In this document: positions 9,614 to 18,091 of the stretch, piece by piece
Position numbering within the stretch: position 1 is the first letter of the stretch
How the letters are laid out: each line of letters starts with the position of its first letter
DNA from: Pararhizobium sp. IMCC3301
GTDB lineage: Bacteria > Pseudomonadota > Alphaproteobacteria > Rhizobiales > GCA-2746425
Length of the DNA: 64,000 nucleotides
Assembly: GCF_030758315.1 (NCBI RefSeq)
Contig: NZ_CP132336.1
Location: forward strand, 3,253,001-3,317,000
Direction of reading: 5' to 3'
Notes under the pieces: generated by a model
The model's input: only the letters and a program-made list of their open reading frames with translations
Databases searched by the model: none
What the model was told of the DNA's origin: nothing
Made by a program: the position numbers and the translations under genes

Positions 9614-9800
9614 CAAGATAACCCCCTTGAGAAAACCGGTGCCTTGCCCGATCTGCAAGAAGCTGTCGCACCGCGAGAGCTATCCGTTTTGTTCCACCCG
9701 CTGCGCCAATGTCGATCTGGGGCGCTGGTTCGACGGCAAATACGCCGTTCCCGTGGTTGAGGAAGACCCCTCCAGCGACGAATTCGACACCGAAAACTGA
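9603..9800 (+). CDS. yacG: DNA gyrase inhibitor YacG (zinc-binding)
   Basis: A 65-residue protein with the four-cysteine zinc site CPICKK ... FCSTRCANVDLGRWF followed by DGKYAVPV, the YacG family signature, and an acidic tail. YacG binds GyrB and inhibits gyrase in E. coli. Start codons at 9591 (GTG), 9594 and 9603 are possible; ATG 9603 is preferred because its first residues match family length. It overlaps nnr by 11 bases and precedes tRNA-Phe. Confidence 0.93.
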   Translation: MSDSKITPLRKPVPCPICKKLSHRESYPFCSTRCANVDLGRWFDGKYAVPVVEEDPSSDEFDTEN

Positions 9801-9965
9801 CGCCCGATTCGGCTCTGCAGCGCCGTCCGGTTTTTTCCCGGAAGAACCGGGAATCGTCACTGGACAGGTGTTTGCGACTTGCCTATAACCCGTCAGCAAC
9901 AAGATCGGCCCTTGCCTCGGGGCGGCTGCCGCAAAGCGCAGATGTGCTGGCAGAAGATCGCGAAT

Positions 9966-10040
9966 GCCCGGGTAGCTCAGGGGTAGAGCAGCGGATTGAA
10001 AATCCGCGTGTCGGTGGTTCAAATCCGCCCCCGGGCACCA
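9966..10040 (+). tRNA. tRNA-Phe (GAA)
   Basis: A 75-base cloverleaf: acceptor GCCCGGG pairs with CCCGGGC, D arm GCTC/GAGC, anticodon stem GCGGA/TCCGC with loop TTGAAAA giving anticodon GAA, T arm GGTGG/CCGCC with TTCAAAT loop, discriminator A and an encoded CCA. The recombinase gene starts less than 100 bases downstream, so the 3' half of this tRNA is the likely attachment site of the island. Confidence 0.97.
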
Positions 10041-10130
10041 TTCATTTATTTTTTCCTGTTTTTTCAGTGTATTAGGTGGCGATTTTGTCCCACCGGCTGC
10101 CACCATTTCGAAAAGTGGGACACTTTTGTC

Positions 10131-11177
10131 CTACTTCTGTTCCGCCGTCATACGTTTCAAGGCACTTTCCGCTCGGATCTTCTGACTGGCGGCGCGGGTG
10201 TATCTGGTGACTTCCTTCGAAGTTCTGTGCCCGGTGATCGCCATAATCTCGAATTCGGTACAGCCTATTTCAGCGAGACGTGCGGCAGCCGCCTTGCGGA
10301 GTCCGTGAACGGAACACTGTGGAAGCCCCGCATCATTGCACCATTTGCGGAATCGATTCCCAAAACCATTGGACGTGAAGGGCCGATTAAAGGCCGTTAC
10401 CATGAACGTTAAATCGCCCGTAGGGGTGGCGTCGATGATCCGCTGAAGAACAGGCACAATCGGAATTTCCAGGCGGACGGGATTATGGTTACGGTTCTTG
10501 TGTTGGGTGAATACCAACCACCCGTCGCGGACGTGTTGTTTCCCGAACTGAACAATGTCCGAACGCCGCTGCCCCGTGTAGAGGGCCAAGGCCAAAGCCA
10601 GCCGCGCCATGCTACCCACAGGGTGCGTGTCTTCGAACTGTTTGATCTCGCCCAAGGACCAGGAATGGAAGCCTTCAGACCCGCTATTGAGGTATTCAAT
10701 TTCGGTCGCGGGATTACGGTCGTGCAGATCGTATCGGACAGCGAATTTGTAGAGTTGCCGAAGCGCCTTGACCATGCTGTTTGCAGCTTCCGGGCGGTCC
10801 ATTTTTTCGTCGCGGCGCGCCCGAATGTGCTTTGGCTGGAGCAATGCGAAGGGTTTGTCGCCGTCGTTCTCGTGCTGGCAGAACCGCTCGAGGATACCCC
10901 TGCGAACCTTCTGTGTTCGGGGGTCCAATTCTCGAAACATTGCAGATTTATAGTATTCAGCGCAGAGCGCACGCACCGATCCGGGGACTACTTGCCCCAC
11001 CTTCGACTCTGCTTTGGTCTTCGATTTGCCCGCGAAGGCCGCCTTGTAGGCGGCCAGAAATTCGGGAGAGCCGACAGGTGACGGTAGTCGAATTTTGCGC
11101 CCATTCCGTCTGAAATAAAGGCGCACGTTGCCGTGTCGGTCTATATCTTCGACGACGTATTTCAATTTGATCTTCAT
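10131..11177 (-). CDS. Tyrosine-type site-specific recombinase/integrase
   Basis: A 348-residue integrase. The catalytic domain has the first arginine in YTGQRRSDI, then HGLRKAAAARLAE (His and second Arg), MAITGHRT (His/Trp box) and the tyrosine nucleophile in KEVTRYTRAA. The N-terminal core-binding part (about 60-165) contains SMVKALRQLYKFAV. ATG 11177 follows GGGGA; in-frame starts further up (11192, 11207) are also possible. It points toward the tRNA and presumably catalyses insertion at the tRNA-Phe 3' end. Confidence 0.95.
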   Translation of the reverse strand: MKIKLKYVVEDIDRHGNVRLYFRRNGRKIRLPSPVGSPEFLAAYKAAFAGKSKTKAESKVGQVVPGSVRALCAEYYKSAMFRELDPRTQKVRRGILERFCQHENDGDKPFALLQPKHIRARRDEKMDRPEAANSMVKALRQLYKFAVRYDLHDRNPATEIEYLNSGSEGFHSWSLGEIKQFEDTHPVGSMARLALALALYTGQRRSDIVQFGKQHVRDGWLVFTQHKNRNHNPVRLEIPIVPVLQRIIDATPTGDLTFMVTAFNRPFTSNGFGNRFRKWCNDAGLPQCSVHGLRKAAAARLAEIGCTEFEIMAITGHRTSKEVTRYTRAASQKIRAESALKRMTAEQK

Positions 11178-11194
11178 AAAATCCCCGGACATAT

Positions 11195-11443
11195 CTAAGT
11201 GTCCCAAGGATTATTGTCTATATTGCCGTCGCTGGGCAAGGCTTCGAAGTATTGGTCCAAAGCCCGAACGTCCCAGACTTTGCGTCCGTCAATCCGTTTT
11301 GGTTTTGGCATTCGCCCATCTGAAACCATTTCGTCGAACTTGGTTGCACCGACCCCGACATAGCCTGCCGCCAGGACACGCGACAGCCCCCTCCGCGTAG
11401 GCGGCGACACCAGCGCGCGATCAGTTTGGCGAGACTCAAGCAT
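11195..11443 (-). CDS. AlpA-like HTH DNA-binding protein (putative excisionase/regulator)
   Basis: An 82-residue protein whose central part reads GVGATKFDEMVSDGRMPKPK followed by RKVWDVRALDQYFEALP, the pattern of AlpA/excisionase winged-helix proteins found next to tyrosine recombinases. It lies immediately upstream of the integrase and starts at a four-base ATGA overlap with the gene before it, so the three genes form one operon. By analogy it may direct excision or regulate the integrase. The role is inferred. Confidence 0.72.
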   Translation of the reverse strand: MLESRQTDRALVSPPTRRGLSRVLAAGYVGVGATKFDEMVSDGRMPKPKRIDGRKVWDVRALDQYFEALPSDGNIDNNPWDT

Positions 11444-12027
11444 CAGCCGGGAAGCCCCACTAATTCGATGAGCGGCGCGAAGAGGGCGTAGAGGTCGACA
11501 CTCGCCCGTGTTCTAACACGTCTGCGCCCAAGGATTTCGTCAGAGGTTGCTAAAACCGATGGCGGCTCCTTGGACGCGTCAAAGACGAATTCGGCTGCCA
11601 ACCCTCCTCCAGTATGGAAGCCAGGGCGCTTCAGTTCGATCTGAAGGCTCCAATTCTCTCCAAGGGCGACCCCATGGATAGCATCGAGTAGGCCGCCCTT
11701 CGATGCCCAGGCTCCGTCACGTTTCATGGATGGTGCAACGTTCAGACCGTGGGGATATCGCCGCTCTGCGGCCTCCACGATGGGTTCAAAAGCCCTGAGG
11801 TCCATCGCGATTCCGGCGAGTTCGGTGTAGATCGAGGCGCGAAAGATCTCGATTTTCGGGAAGGCCAGAGTCTTCCTGTCGTCGACCACAATACCTTCGC
11901 CAAGCAATCCGCGTTTCGCCATGTAACGGAACCGGTTTAAAATCGAATCTTGATCCTTTGGACTGAGCCCGCTAGCCCGGCAGTAGGCGTCGTGCATCTG
12001 ACTTGCAGTGTAGAGTTCGCTCATCAT
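11443..12027 (-). CDS. Hypothetical protein of the integrase operon
   Basis: A 194-residue soluble protein that I do not recognise. The first 60 residues (SELYTASQMHDAYCRASGLS then NRFRYMAKRGLLGEG) look helical and could hold an HTH fold. The middle has a clear mixed alpha/beta pattern, and the tail is SVDLYALFAPLIELVGLP. Its stop overlaps the AlpA-like gene start, and an inverted repeat that looks like an operator lies 34-71 bases upstream, so it may be an autoregulated island control gene. Either of two adjacent Met codons could be the start. Confidence 0.55.
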   Translation of the reverse strand: MMSELYTASQMHDAYCRASGLSPKDQDSILNRFRYMAKRGLLGEGIVVDDRKTLAFPKIEIFRASIYTELAGIAMDLRAFEPIVEAAERRYPHGLNVAPSMKRDGAWASKGGLLDAIHGVALGENWSLQIELKRPGFHTGGGLAAEFVFDASKEPPSVLATSDEILGRRRVRTRASVDLYALFAPLIELVGLPG

Positions 12028-12060
12028 CTAGGTCTCCCGCTGGAGCACATATAGCATACT

Positions 12061-12098
12061 CTAGCGATATCGCCAGATAAAATTCGCGATATCGCTAG
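12061..12098. promoter_or_regulatory. Inverted repeat upstream of the integrase operon (putative operator)
   Basis: Two 13-base arms, CTAGCGATATCGC at 12061-12073 and its perfect complement at 12086-12098, are separated by 12 bases. Each arm also contains the self-palindrome CGATATCG. The site lies just upstream of the operon that includes the integrase, as expected for binding by a dimeric island regulator. Confidence 0.5.
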
Positions 12099-12242
12099 AC
12101 GTTTGGCAGGATCGTCAGATATGGTTCTGATTATGCTTCGGTTTCTGAATGGTCTCTTCGAGCCGGAAAGCGCGCGCAGTTCATTCAGAATGCCCCGGAC
12201 AGCGTCGCCGCGTTCAGGCAAAGCACACAAAGAGGGGCGTAA

Positions 12243-12556
12243 TTGCAGGGACCAGAGGAACTCGCGCGAGAGAAGATCGACCAGCGGCTGACGGCGGCTG
12301 GTTGGGTCTTGCAGGATCGCGACAGCTTTGACCGCAATGCGGCAGTGGGCGTTGCCGTTCGCGAATTCCCACTACCTGCCGGTTTTTGCGATTACCTTCT
12401 GTTCGTCGGGGGCAAAGCCGCTGGAGTCATCCAAGCCAAGAAAACCGGCATGACCCTAAGTGGAGTCGCTGACCAGCGGAGAAATATGTGCTCCGGCCAC
12501 CGGAACATCTGGCGCGCCGGGACGAGTTTTTGATCCGCATATCCCAGATGGCTTGA
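12243..12556 (+). pseudogene. hsdR: Remnant of type I restriction enzyme R subunit (HsdR N-terminus)
   Basis: The reading frame from TTG 12243 gives EELAREKIDQRLTAAGW, then CDYLLFVGGKAAGVIQAKK, the start of the HsdR nuclease domain with its (E/Q)xK signature. Near 12475 the frame breaks: the sequence reads CAGCGGAG where an extra G would continue as AEKYVLRPPEHLARRDEFLI in the next frame. That second frame ends at TGA 12554-12556. Only about 100 of some 800-1000 residues remain, and no helicase, hsdM or hsdS gene is present, so restriction is lost. A transposase gene begins 50 bases later. Confidence 0.8.
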
Positions 12557-12606
12557 CATAAAGGGACTGATGGATTCTGGTTTGTTGAGGCAAATCAATC
12601 TATTAG

Positions 12607-13869
12607 GTGGCCGCGATGTTGGTTATTCGAGGCAATGCAACGGGTGAATCAGTTTCTAAGCCTTTGAGGTTCAATTTTGACCGGCGATTGAAGCTCCAGT
12701 TCCACGGCGCGAAGCTTAGCTCGGATAGCGGCTTGTTGCTGTTGCGGGAACTGGACGATGCTCTGGGACTGAGCCAGATGACGTCATGGGAACTGCGTGA
12801 TAACCGTACTGGCAAGAACTCTCGTTACCAACTACTCGCGATGTTCCGCCAATCGGTGTTTGGCCGTATTGCAGGTTATGAAGATGTCAATGATGCCACC
12901 CGGCTGGCCCGCGATCCGGTGATGCGGCTGATCACCGGGCAACGGGACTTTGACCGCCATGGAGCTTCAGAGAGCCAGATGGGGCGGTTCGAGACGGGAA
13001 CGCTTGTCAGCAAGAAGAACCTGATGGCTTTGACTGATCTCGGCGGCAGGTGGATTGACCGGGTTCAGCGGTTGCGCAAATCGCCCAATCTGATCCTGGA
13101 CATTGATAGTTCGGTAAGCCCGGTACACGGCGAGCAGGAAGCTTCGGCTTATAACGGCCATTTTGGTTGTAGCTGTTATCATCCGCTGTTCGTGTTCAAC
13201 CAGCACGGCGATCTGGAACGCTGCTCCCTGCGTCCTGGCAAAGTTCACAGTGCGGACAACTGGCGAGCGGTGCTTGATCCCATTATCGGGCGCTATCGTT
13301 GGACTGGCTTATGGCGCAAATACCTGCGTGGCGATGCCGCTTTCGCCATCCCTGAGTTGTTCGACTATCTGGAAGCCAATGAGTTTGGTTATGCCATCCC
13401 TCTGAGAGCCAACAAGGTTCTGGAGCGCCGTATCGCTCATCTTCTCAAGCGTCGCCCGGGTCGCCCGTCAACCTCCGTGGAACGCCATTATGCCAACTTC
13501 ACCTATCAGGCTAAGAGCTGGAGTAAGCCACGCCGGGTCGTGGCCAAGGTAGAGTGGCACCCCGGAGAGTTGTTTCCCCGAGTGGGCTTTTTGGTCACGA
13601 CGCTGACCGTTCCTGATGAACGGGTGTTCGAGTTCTACAACCGGCGCGGCACGGCAGAGCAGTACATCAAGGAAGGCAAATACGCGCTCAAATGGACACG
13701 GCTTTCCTGCAAGAGCTTCAAAGCCAACGAGGCTCGGCTTCAGCTTCATGCACTGGCCTGCAATCTGGCGAACTTCCTGCGCACATTAGTTCCCCGAGTA
13801 ACGGCATATCTACAGCTTCTCCATATGCTCGTCACGCTGCTGGCAGGCGGTCCCGGGCCTGGAGGTTGA
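12607..13869 (+). pseudogene. IS1380-family transposase, C-terminus truncated
   Basis: Residues 1 to about 395 match IS1380 DDE transposases: FDRRLKLQFHGAKLSSDSGL at the start, LILDIDSSVSPVHGEQ (first Asp), LRGDAAFAIPEL (second Asp), and YNRRGTAEQYIKEGK (Glu). After NLANFLRTL (about 13788) the sequence leaves the family and the frame runs to an unrelated stop at 13869. The last 40 or so residues are missing and I see no matching terminal repeat downstream, so the element is probably dead. Confidence 0.8.
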
Positions 13870-13889
13870 GTTCCTGCGGAACCCGAACA

Positions 13890-13903
13890 CTGATCTGGAT
13901 CAG
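13890..13903. promoter_or_regulatory. Fnr/Crp-geometry palindrome CTGAT-CTGG-ATCAG
   Basis: A perfect palindrome with 5-base half sites and a 4-base spacer, 161 bases upstream of the split alcohol dehydrogenase start. It differs from the Fnr consensus TTGAT-N4-ATCAA only at the outermost base of each arm. Related sites occur at 34148, 37968, 38100, 47715, 48956 and 58958. This copy overlaps a possible decayed coding tail, so it could be coincidental. Confidence 0.4.
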
Positions 13904-13999
13904 TTCAGGCCTCCCGACCCGATGTTATTCTATTTGTTGTAGTGCGCTTCTCAAATGCACGTGAGTCCCGACAGGCACATCAGCTGGCGGCACGCAATC

Positions 14000-14048
14000 T
14001 GTGCCTGTCGAAGTGAAGTCGTGCACAATCGAAGCTTCGACAGGCACA
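14000..14048. repeat. Inverted repeat TGTGCCTGTCGAAG with an extra half copy
   Basis: Arms at 14000-14013 and 14035-14048 are perfect complements over 14 bases, and a third copy of CGACAGGCACA sits at 13969-13979. It lies 16 bases before the alcohol dehydrogenase start. It could be an operator or an mRNA hairpin. Confidence 0.5.
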
Positions 14049-14105
14049 ACAAGGACACCGATCATGAAAGCACTAGTTTACAAAGCTGTAGGAAAAAAAG
14101 CCTTA

Positions 14106-15040
14106 GAGGCCAACCGAAAATTATGTTGAGTGATTTCAGCAAGTTGTGATTCTCTGTTGTTTGCAAAGACAATGGAGGATCGGATGGCTTGGACTGAAAT
14201 CACTCGGAAGCAATATGACCGCAGATACTTGCGCTATGCAAGCGATTGTACGGACGAGGAATGGGCGTTGATCGTGCCGTTCATGCCTGCGCCGAGCAAG
14301 GTCGGTCGACCGCGCAAATGGCCGATGCGCGAGATATGGAACGCGATCCAGTATATAGCGGCGTCGGGCTGCCAGTGGGCGATGCTGCCAAAAGACTTCC
14401 CGCCCTTCACAACGGTCCAGCACTATTTCTACCGATTACGCGACAGCGGCCTGCTCGACATCATCAACGAAACGCTGGTCATGTCCGCGCGCCTTTTGGC
14501 CGGCCGCGCGGCAGAGCCGACAGCGGGTGTGATCGACAGCCAAAGCGTGAAAACCACGGAAAGCGGCGGCCCGCGCGGCTTTGATGCGGGCAAGAAGATC
14601 ACAGGCCGCAAGCGTCACATCCTCACTGATACACAAGGCAATATGCTGGGCGCGATCACGCACACCGCCGATATACAGGACAGGGATGGCGCACCGGACG
14701 CCATCGCATACACGAAAGAGAGCTTCCCCAGCCTTGCCCATCTGTTTGCAGATGGCGGTTATGCTGGGCAAAAGCTGAAAACTGTTCTTCAAAACATGGA
14801 TGGGCCGACCATCGAGATCGTCAAACGCCCCGATGGTGCAAAAGGATTTGTTGTTATTGCAAGGCGCTGGGTTGTCGAGCGCACATTTGCCTGGCTTGGA
14901 AGATGTCGTCGCTTGGCAAAAGACTGGGAGGCAACCGTAGCATCTTCCGAAGCGTGGCTGCTCATCGCATCCATCCGGCGCACCACCCGCCTTATCGCAA
15001 GGACTTGAAATCAATGCGTATTAATTTTGAGTCGGGCTCT
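14106..15040 (+). mobile_element. IS5-family insertion sequence (IS427-like), 935 bp
   Basis: The ends are imperfect inverted repeats: GAGGCCAACCGAAAATTA at the left and, as reverse complement of the right end, GAGCCCGACTCAAAATTA. The element is flanked by a 3-base direct duplication TTA (14103-14105 and 15041-15043), which fits the TNA target rule of the IS427 subgroup. It carries one full-length transposase gene and interrupts the alcohol dehydrogenase after codon 14. Confidence 0.9.
14184..15008 (+). CDS. IS5-family transposase
   Basis: A 274-residue transposase in a single frame. The DDE residues are visible in GVIDSQSVKTTE, LFADGGYAGQK and RRWVVERTFAWLGRCRRL, the last being the family's Y/W-E signature. 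The N-terminal DUF4096-like region reads SDCTDEEWALIVPFMPAP. ATG 14184 is chosen over an upstream in-frame codon because GGAGG lies seven bases before it. The gene appears intact, so the element could still be active. Confidence 0.93.
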   Translation: MAWTEITRKQYDRRYLRYASDCTDEEWALIVPFMPAPSKVGRPRKWPMREIWNAIQYIAASGCQWAMLPKDFPPFTTVQHYFYRLRDSGLLDIINETLVMSARLLAGRAAEPTAGVIDSQSVKTTESGGPRGFDAGKKITGRKRHILTDTQGNMLGAITHTADIQDRDGAPDAIAYTKESFPSLAHLFADGGYAGQKLKTVLQNMDGPTIEIVKRPDGAKGFVVIARRWVVERTFAWLGRCRRLAKDWEATVASSEAWLLIASIRRTTRLIART

Positions 15041-16084
15041 TAGAGGATCGCCCGAAGCCCCAGATATCCGATCCTACCGATGCCATCGTGCGCATGTCGA
15101 AAACCACGATTTGCGGCACCGATCTGCACATCATCAAGGGTGACGTACCAACCTGTAAACCGGGCCGGATCCTGGGGCACGAAGGGGTAGGCATCATCGA
15201 CAAGGTCGGGCCCGCCGTGACCGCCTTCAAGGCTGGAGATCATGTCCTGATTTCCTGCGTGAGCGCGTGCGGCACATGCGTTTATTGCCGCAAGCAGATG
15301 TATTCGCACTGCACGACAGGCGGCTGGATTCTGGGAAACAAGATCAACGGAACCCAGGCCGAATTTGTGCGCGCACCCCATGCCGACATGAGCCTCTATC
15401 ACCTCCCGAAAGGCACGGATGAAGAGGCACTGGTGATGCTCAGCGACATCCTTCCAACAGGGTTTGAATGCGGGGTTCTAAACGGTCAGGTCGCACCCGG
15501 CAGCACCGTGGCGATCGTTGGGGCGGGGCCAATCGGGTTGGCGGCGCTCCTGACCGCACAATTCTATTCACCTTCCGACATCATCATGATCGATCTGGAC
15601 GACAACCGGTTGAAGACCGGAACGAAATTCGGCGCGACGGCGACGATCAACAGCTCTGATGGCAAGGCGCTGGACGCCGTGATGAAGTTGACCGAAAACC
15701 GCGGCGTCGATACCGTAATCGAGGCCGTCGGCATTCCTGCCACCTTCGAGTTATGTCAGCAACTCGTGGCCCCGGGTGGGACTATCGCCAACATCGGCGT
15801 GCACGGCAAGAAGGTCGATCTGCATCTGGAAAAACTGTGGGACCGCAACATCGCAATCACCACGAGGCTGGTCGATACGGTCACGATCCCGATGCTTTTC
15901 AAGACTGTGGCGTCAAAGAAGATAGATCCGACGCAGTTGATCACCCACTACTTCACGCTCGACCAGATCGTCGAAGCATATGACACCTTCGGCGATGCCG
16001 CCAAGACCAAGGCGCTCAAGGTCATCATCTCAGTTTAGCCCGCTGCGCGCGAATTCCGCCCTGTCAACAAATAAAAGCCACGCC

Positions 16085-16762
16085 ATGACCTATCAAAGCC
16101 TCAATCCCGCCACCGGTAAACTGATCGAGACCTTCAAGGAAATGACCGATTCCGAGTTGGAGACCAGACTGGCGGCGGCGGGGTGTTTTGCGGTCTGGCG
16201 GCACAAGACCCATGCCGAGCGGGTGGCCATCGTCGCGAAGGTCGCGGCGCTCATGCTGGAGCACAAGGAAAGTCTGGCGTGCACCATGTCCCTCGAAATG
16301 GGCAAGCGCATTGCCGATGCGCGCGGCGAAGTGGCGTTCAGCGCGGCGATCCTGAACTATTATGCCACCAACGCCGAACGGTTTCTGGCCTCGGTTGCAT
16401 TGCACCCTTCCAAGGGCGAAGCGCATATGGAAAGCAGCCCGATCGTTGTGATTTTCGCGGTCGAACCGTGGAACTTTCCCCACTACCAGCTTGCCCGCGT
16501 TGCCGGTCCGCATCTGATGGCGGGCAATGTGTTGATGGTGAAACATGCGGGCAACGTGCCGCAATGCGCGATTGCATTTAAGGCGCTGTGGGCCGAGGCC
16601 GGGGCTCTGGTGGGCCTGTATACCAACCTGTTGATTTCCTACGATCAAGCCAATGCGATCATTGACGATCCCCGCGTCAGGGGGGTGGCGCTGACCGGAT
16701 CCGCTGCGGCCGGGCGCAAGATTGCGGCACGCGCAGGGCAGAATCTCAAGCCGTCTTCGCTG
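16085..16762 (+). pseudogene. Aldehyde dehydrogenase N-terminal fragment (succinate-semialdehyde DH type)
   Basis: The first 226 residues match NAD(P)-dependent aldehyde dehydrogenases: MTYQSLNPATGKLIETF, VIFAVEPWNFPHYQLARV, VLMVKHAGNVPQCA, and VALTGSAAAGRKIAARAGQN. Homology stops at about 16762, before the catalytic Glu (ELGG) and Cys would appear, so the fragment cannot be an active dehydrogenase. The frame then runs on into an SPW/VKOR-like membrane protein, giving one open frame of 604 codons to 17899. It follows the alcohol dehydrogenase, the usual partner gene. Confidence 0.85.
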
Positions 16763-16798
16763 GTTCCGGTGGCCGCGCAGACTTCGAGCAAGCTCGCG

Positions 16799-18013
16799 AT
16801 GAGGACCGAGATGCCCGGCATGTCGCATGGTACGGCGTCGAGCGACACGGAGGGTATGGGCGACGCACATCGCGCGATGCTCTGGCCGCACTATGTGGCG
16901 ATGATGCTGGGCTTCTGGATGATCACGGCCCCGTTCACGCTGGGCTATCTAAGCGATTTTGTGCCGGATGCCAACCAGTTGTGGGTGATGGCCAACAGGG
17001 GGCTTTCGCCCTTCGCGTACCGCAACATGCTGATGACCATAAGTGATGTCGGCAGCGGCGTGCTGGTCGTGATATTTGGCTATCTGTCGGCCAATGCGCG
17101 GTGGAATTATCCTTGGGCACAATGGGCCAATGCGGTGGTCGGCGGTTGGCTGCTGTTTGCGCCGCTGGTGATCTGGACTCCGCTGCCCGAGGCCTATGTC
17201 AACAGCACCCTGATCGGCGGCACCGTGATCGCGCTGGCAATCCTGATCCCAATGATGCCTGGCATGAGCATGGCGGGCATGATGGACAAGCCCGACATTC
17301 CACCCGAATGGGGCTACAACCCATCAAGCTGGTTGCAGCGGGTGCCGATTGCGACGCTGGCACTGCTGGGCTTCCTGATCGTGCTGCTGGGCATCGTTAG
17401 CATCTATTTTGTCATCGTCCAACCGATCCTGATCGGCACTTGGTGCATGCTGTGTCTTTTCACGGCACTGGCGATGGCGCTGATGATCCCCTATTCGCTA
17501 GACGAATTCGTGGCAATGGGGCAGTTTCTGACTGCCTCGCACCGCGCGGGCAAACCGTTCTGGCGCACCTTTTGGACCGGTGGCGCGATGGAGGAGGGCA
17601 GTGACGATCACGCCCGCGGCTTGCTGGCCCCCAAGGCGCAGATGTTTGCGCAATCGGGGCAGGGCGTCACTTTTCCGCCCGCGCTGCTGGCCATCTGCGC
17701 CATCGGCATCTGGCTGACCTTCACCCGGCTGACCTTTGGCAGCACGGGCGCGATGACCAACAGCGACCATCTGACCGGGTTGCTGTTGGTGACTTTCTCG
17801 ATCATCGCCTTTGCCGAAGTGGCGTGCATGGTGTGGTTCCTGAGCGTGCCTGCCGGGCTGTGGCTGATCGTGGCGCCGTGGGTGCTGGACGGGGCCTGAT
17901 CGCCAGCGGCGCAATGGGGCAGCGTCATTGCCGGCCTGCTGATCGTCGGCCTTTCCATCCCGCGTGGGTCGATCCGCAATTCTTATGGAGGCTATAATGT
18001 CGTCGTGGTTTGA
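16799..18013 (+). pseudogene. SPW-repeat / VKOR-like membrane protein, decayed copy
   Basis: From about MRTEMPGMSHG (16799) the frame matches the intact protein at 29976-31481: HRAMLWPHYVAMMLGFW, WLLFAPLVIWTP, MMPGMSMAGMM and the IGTWCMLCL CxxC loop. Compared with the intact copy, about 75 residues are missing in frame near 17385, between WLQR...LLGFLI and GIVSIYF. An in-frame TGA at 17897-17899 cuts off the tail; past it, SIPRGSIRNSYGGYN matches the intact C-terminus up to 18013. The N-terminus is joined in frame to an aldehyde dehydrogenase fragment. It is probably not functional, although a truncated product could be made. Confidence 0.8.
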
Positions 18014-18091
18014 AACATGCGTCCATGTGGCGCGACATTCGTTCGTGAGCATCGGCGCTGGTTCTGCCACCTTTTGCGCTACAGAGTTTTC

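Larger units (their letters stand above)
13790..14063. other. Residual sequence and leader of the split alcohol dehydrogenase
   Basis: This stretch joins the truncated IS1380 gene to the alcohol dehydrogenase start. One frame shows a short unrecognised C-terminal tail that includes FLRNPNTDLDQFRPPDP and ends at TAG about 13940. It also holds the regulatory palindrome at 13890 and the inverted repeat at 14000-14048, listed separately. Confidence 0.4.
14064..16038 (+). pseudogene. Zinc-dependent alcohol dehydrogenase, split by an IS and frameshifted
   Basis: Bases 14064-14105 encode MKALVYKAVGKKAL. The rest of the gene resumes at 15044 after an IS5-type insertion and runs to 16038. The resumed part (ICGTDLHIIKGD, GRILGHEGVGIIDKVG, SACGTCVYCRKQMYSHC, VGAGPIG) has the catalytic-zinc cysteine, the structural-zinc cysteines and the Rossmann motif of medium-chain dehydrogenases. 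It closely matches the intact gene at 32901-33941. Joining the two parts across one TTA copy still leaves a -1 shift at 15059-15061 (CCC where four C would hold the frame). A GTG at 15088 could start a shortened protein. Confidence 0.9.

Noticed and set aside
9831-9855. A CCGGTT/AACCGG hairpin after yacG as terminator
   Set aside because: The stem is short, the loop is long and there is no T run.
9965-10040. A downstream duplicate of the tRNA-Phe 3' end as the right attachment site
   Set aside because: Scanning by eye for the 3' end sequence ending CCCGGGCACCA found only the tRNA itself in the window; a computed search would be needed to exclude a diverged copy.
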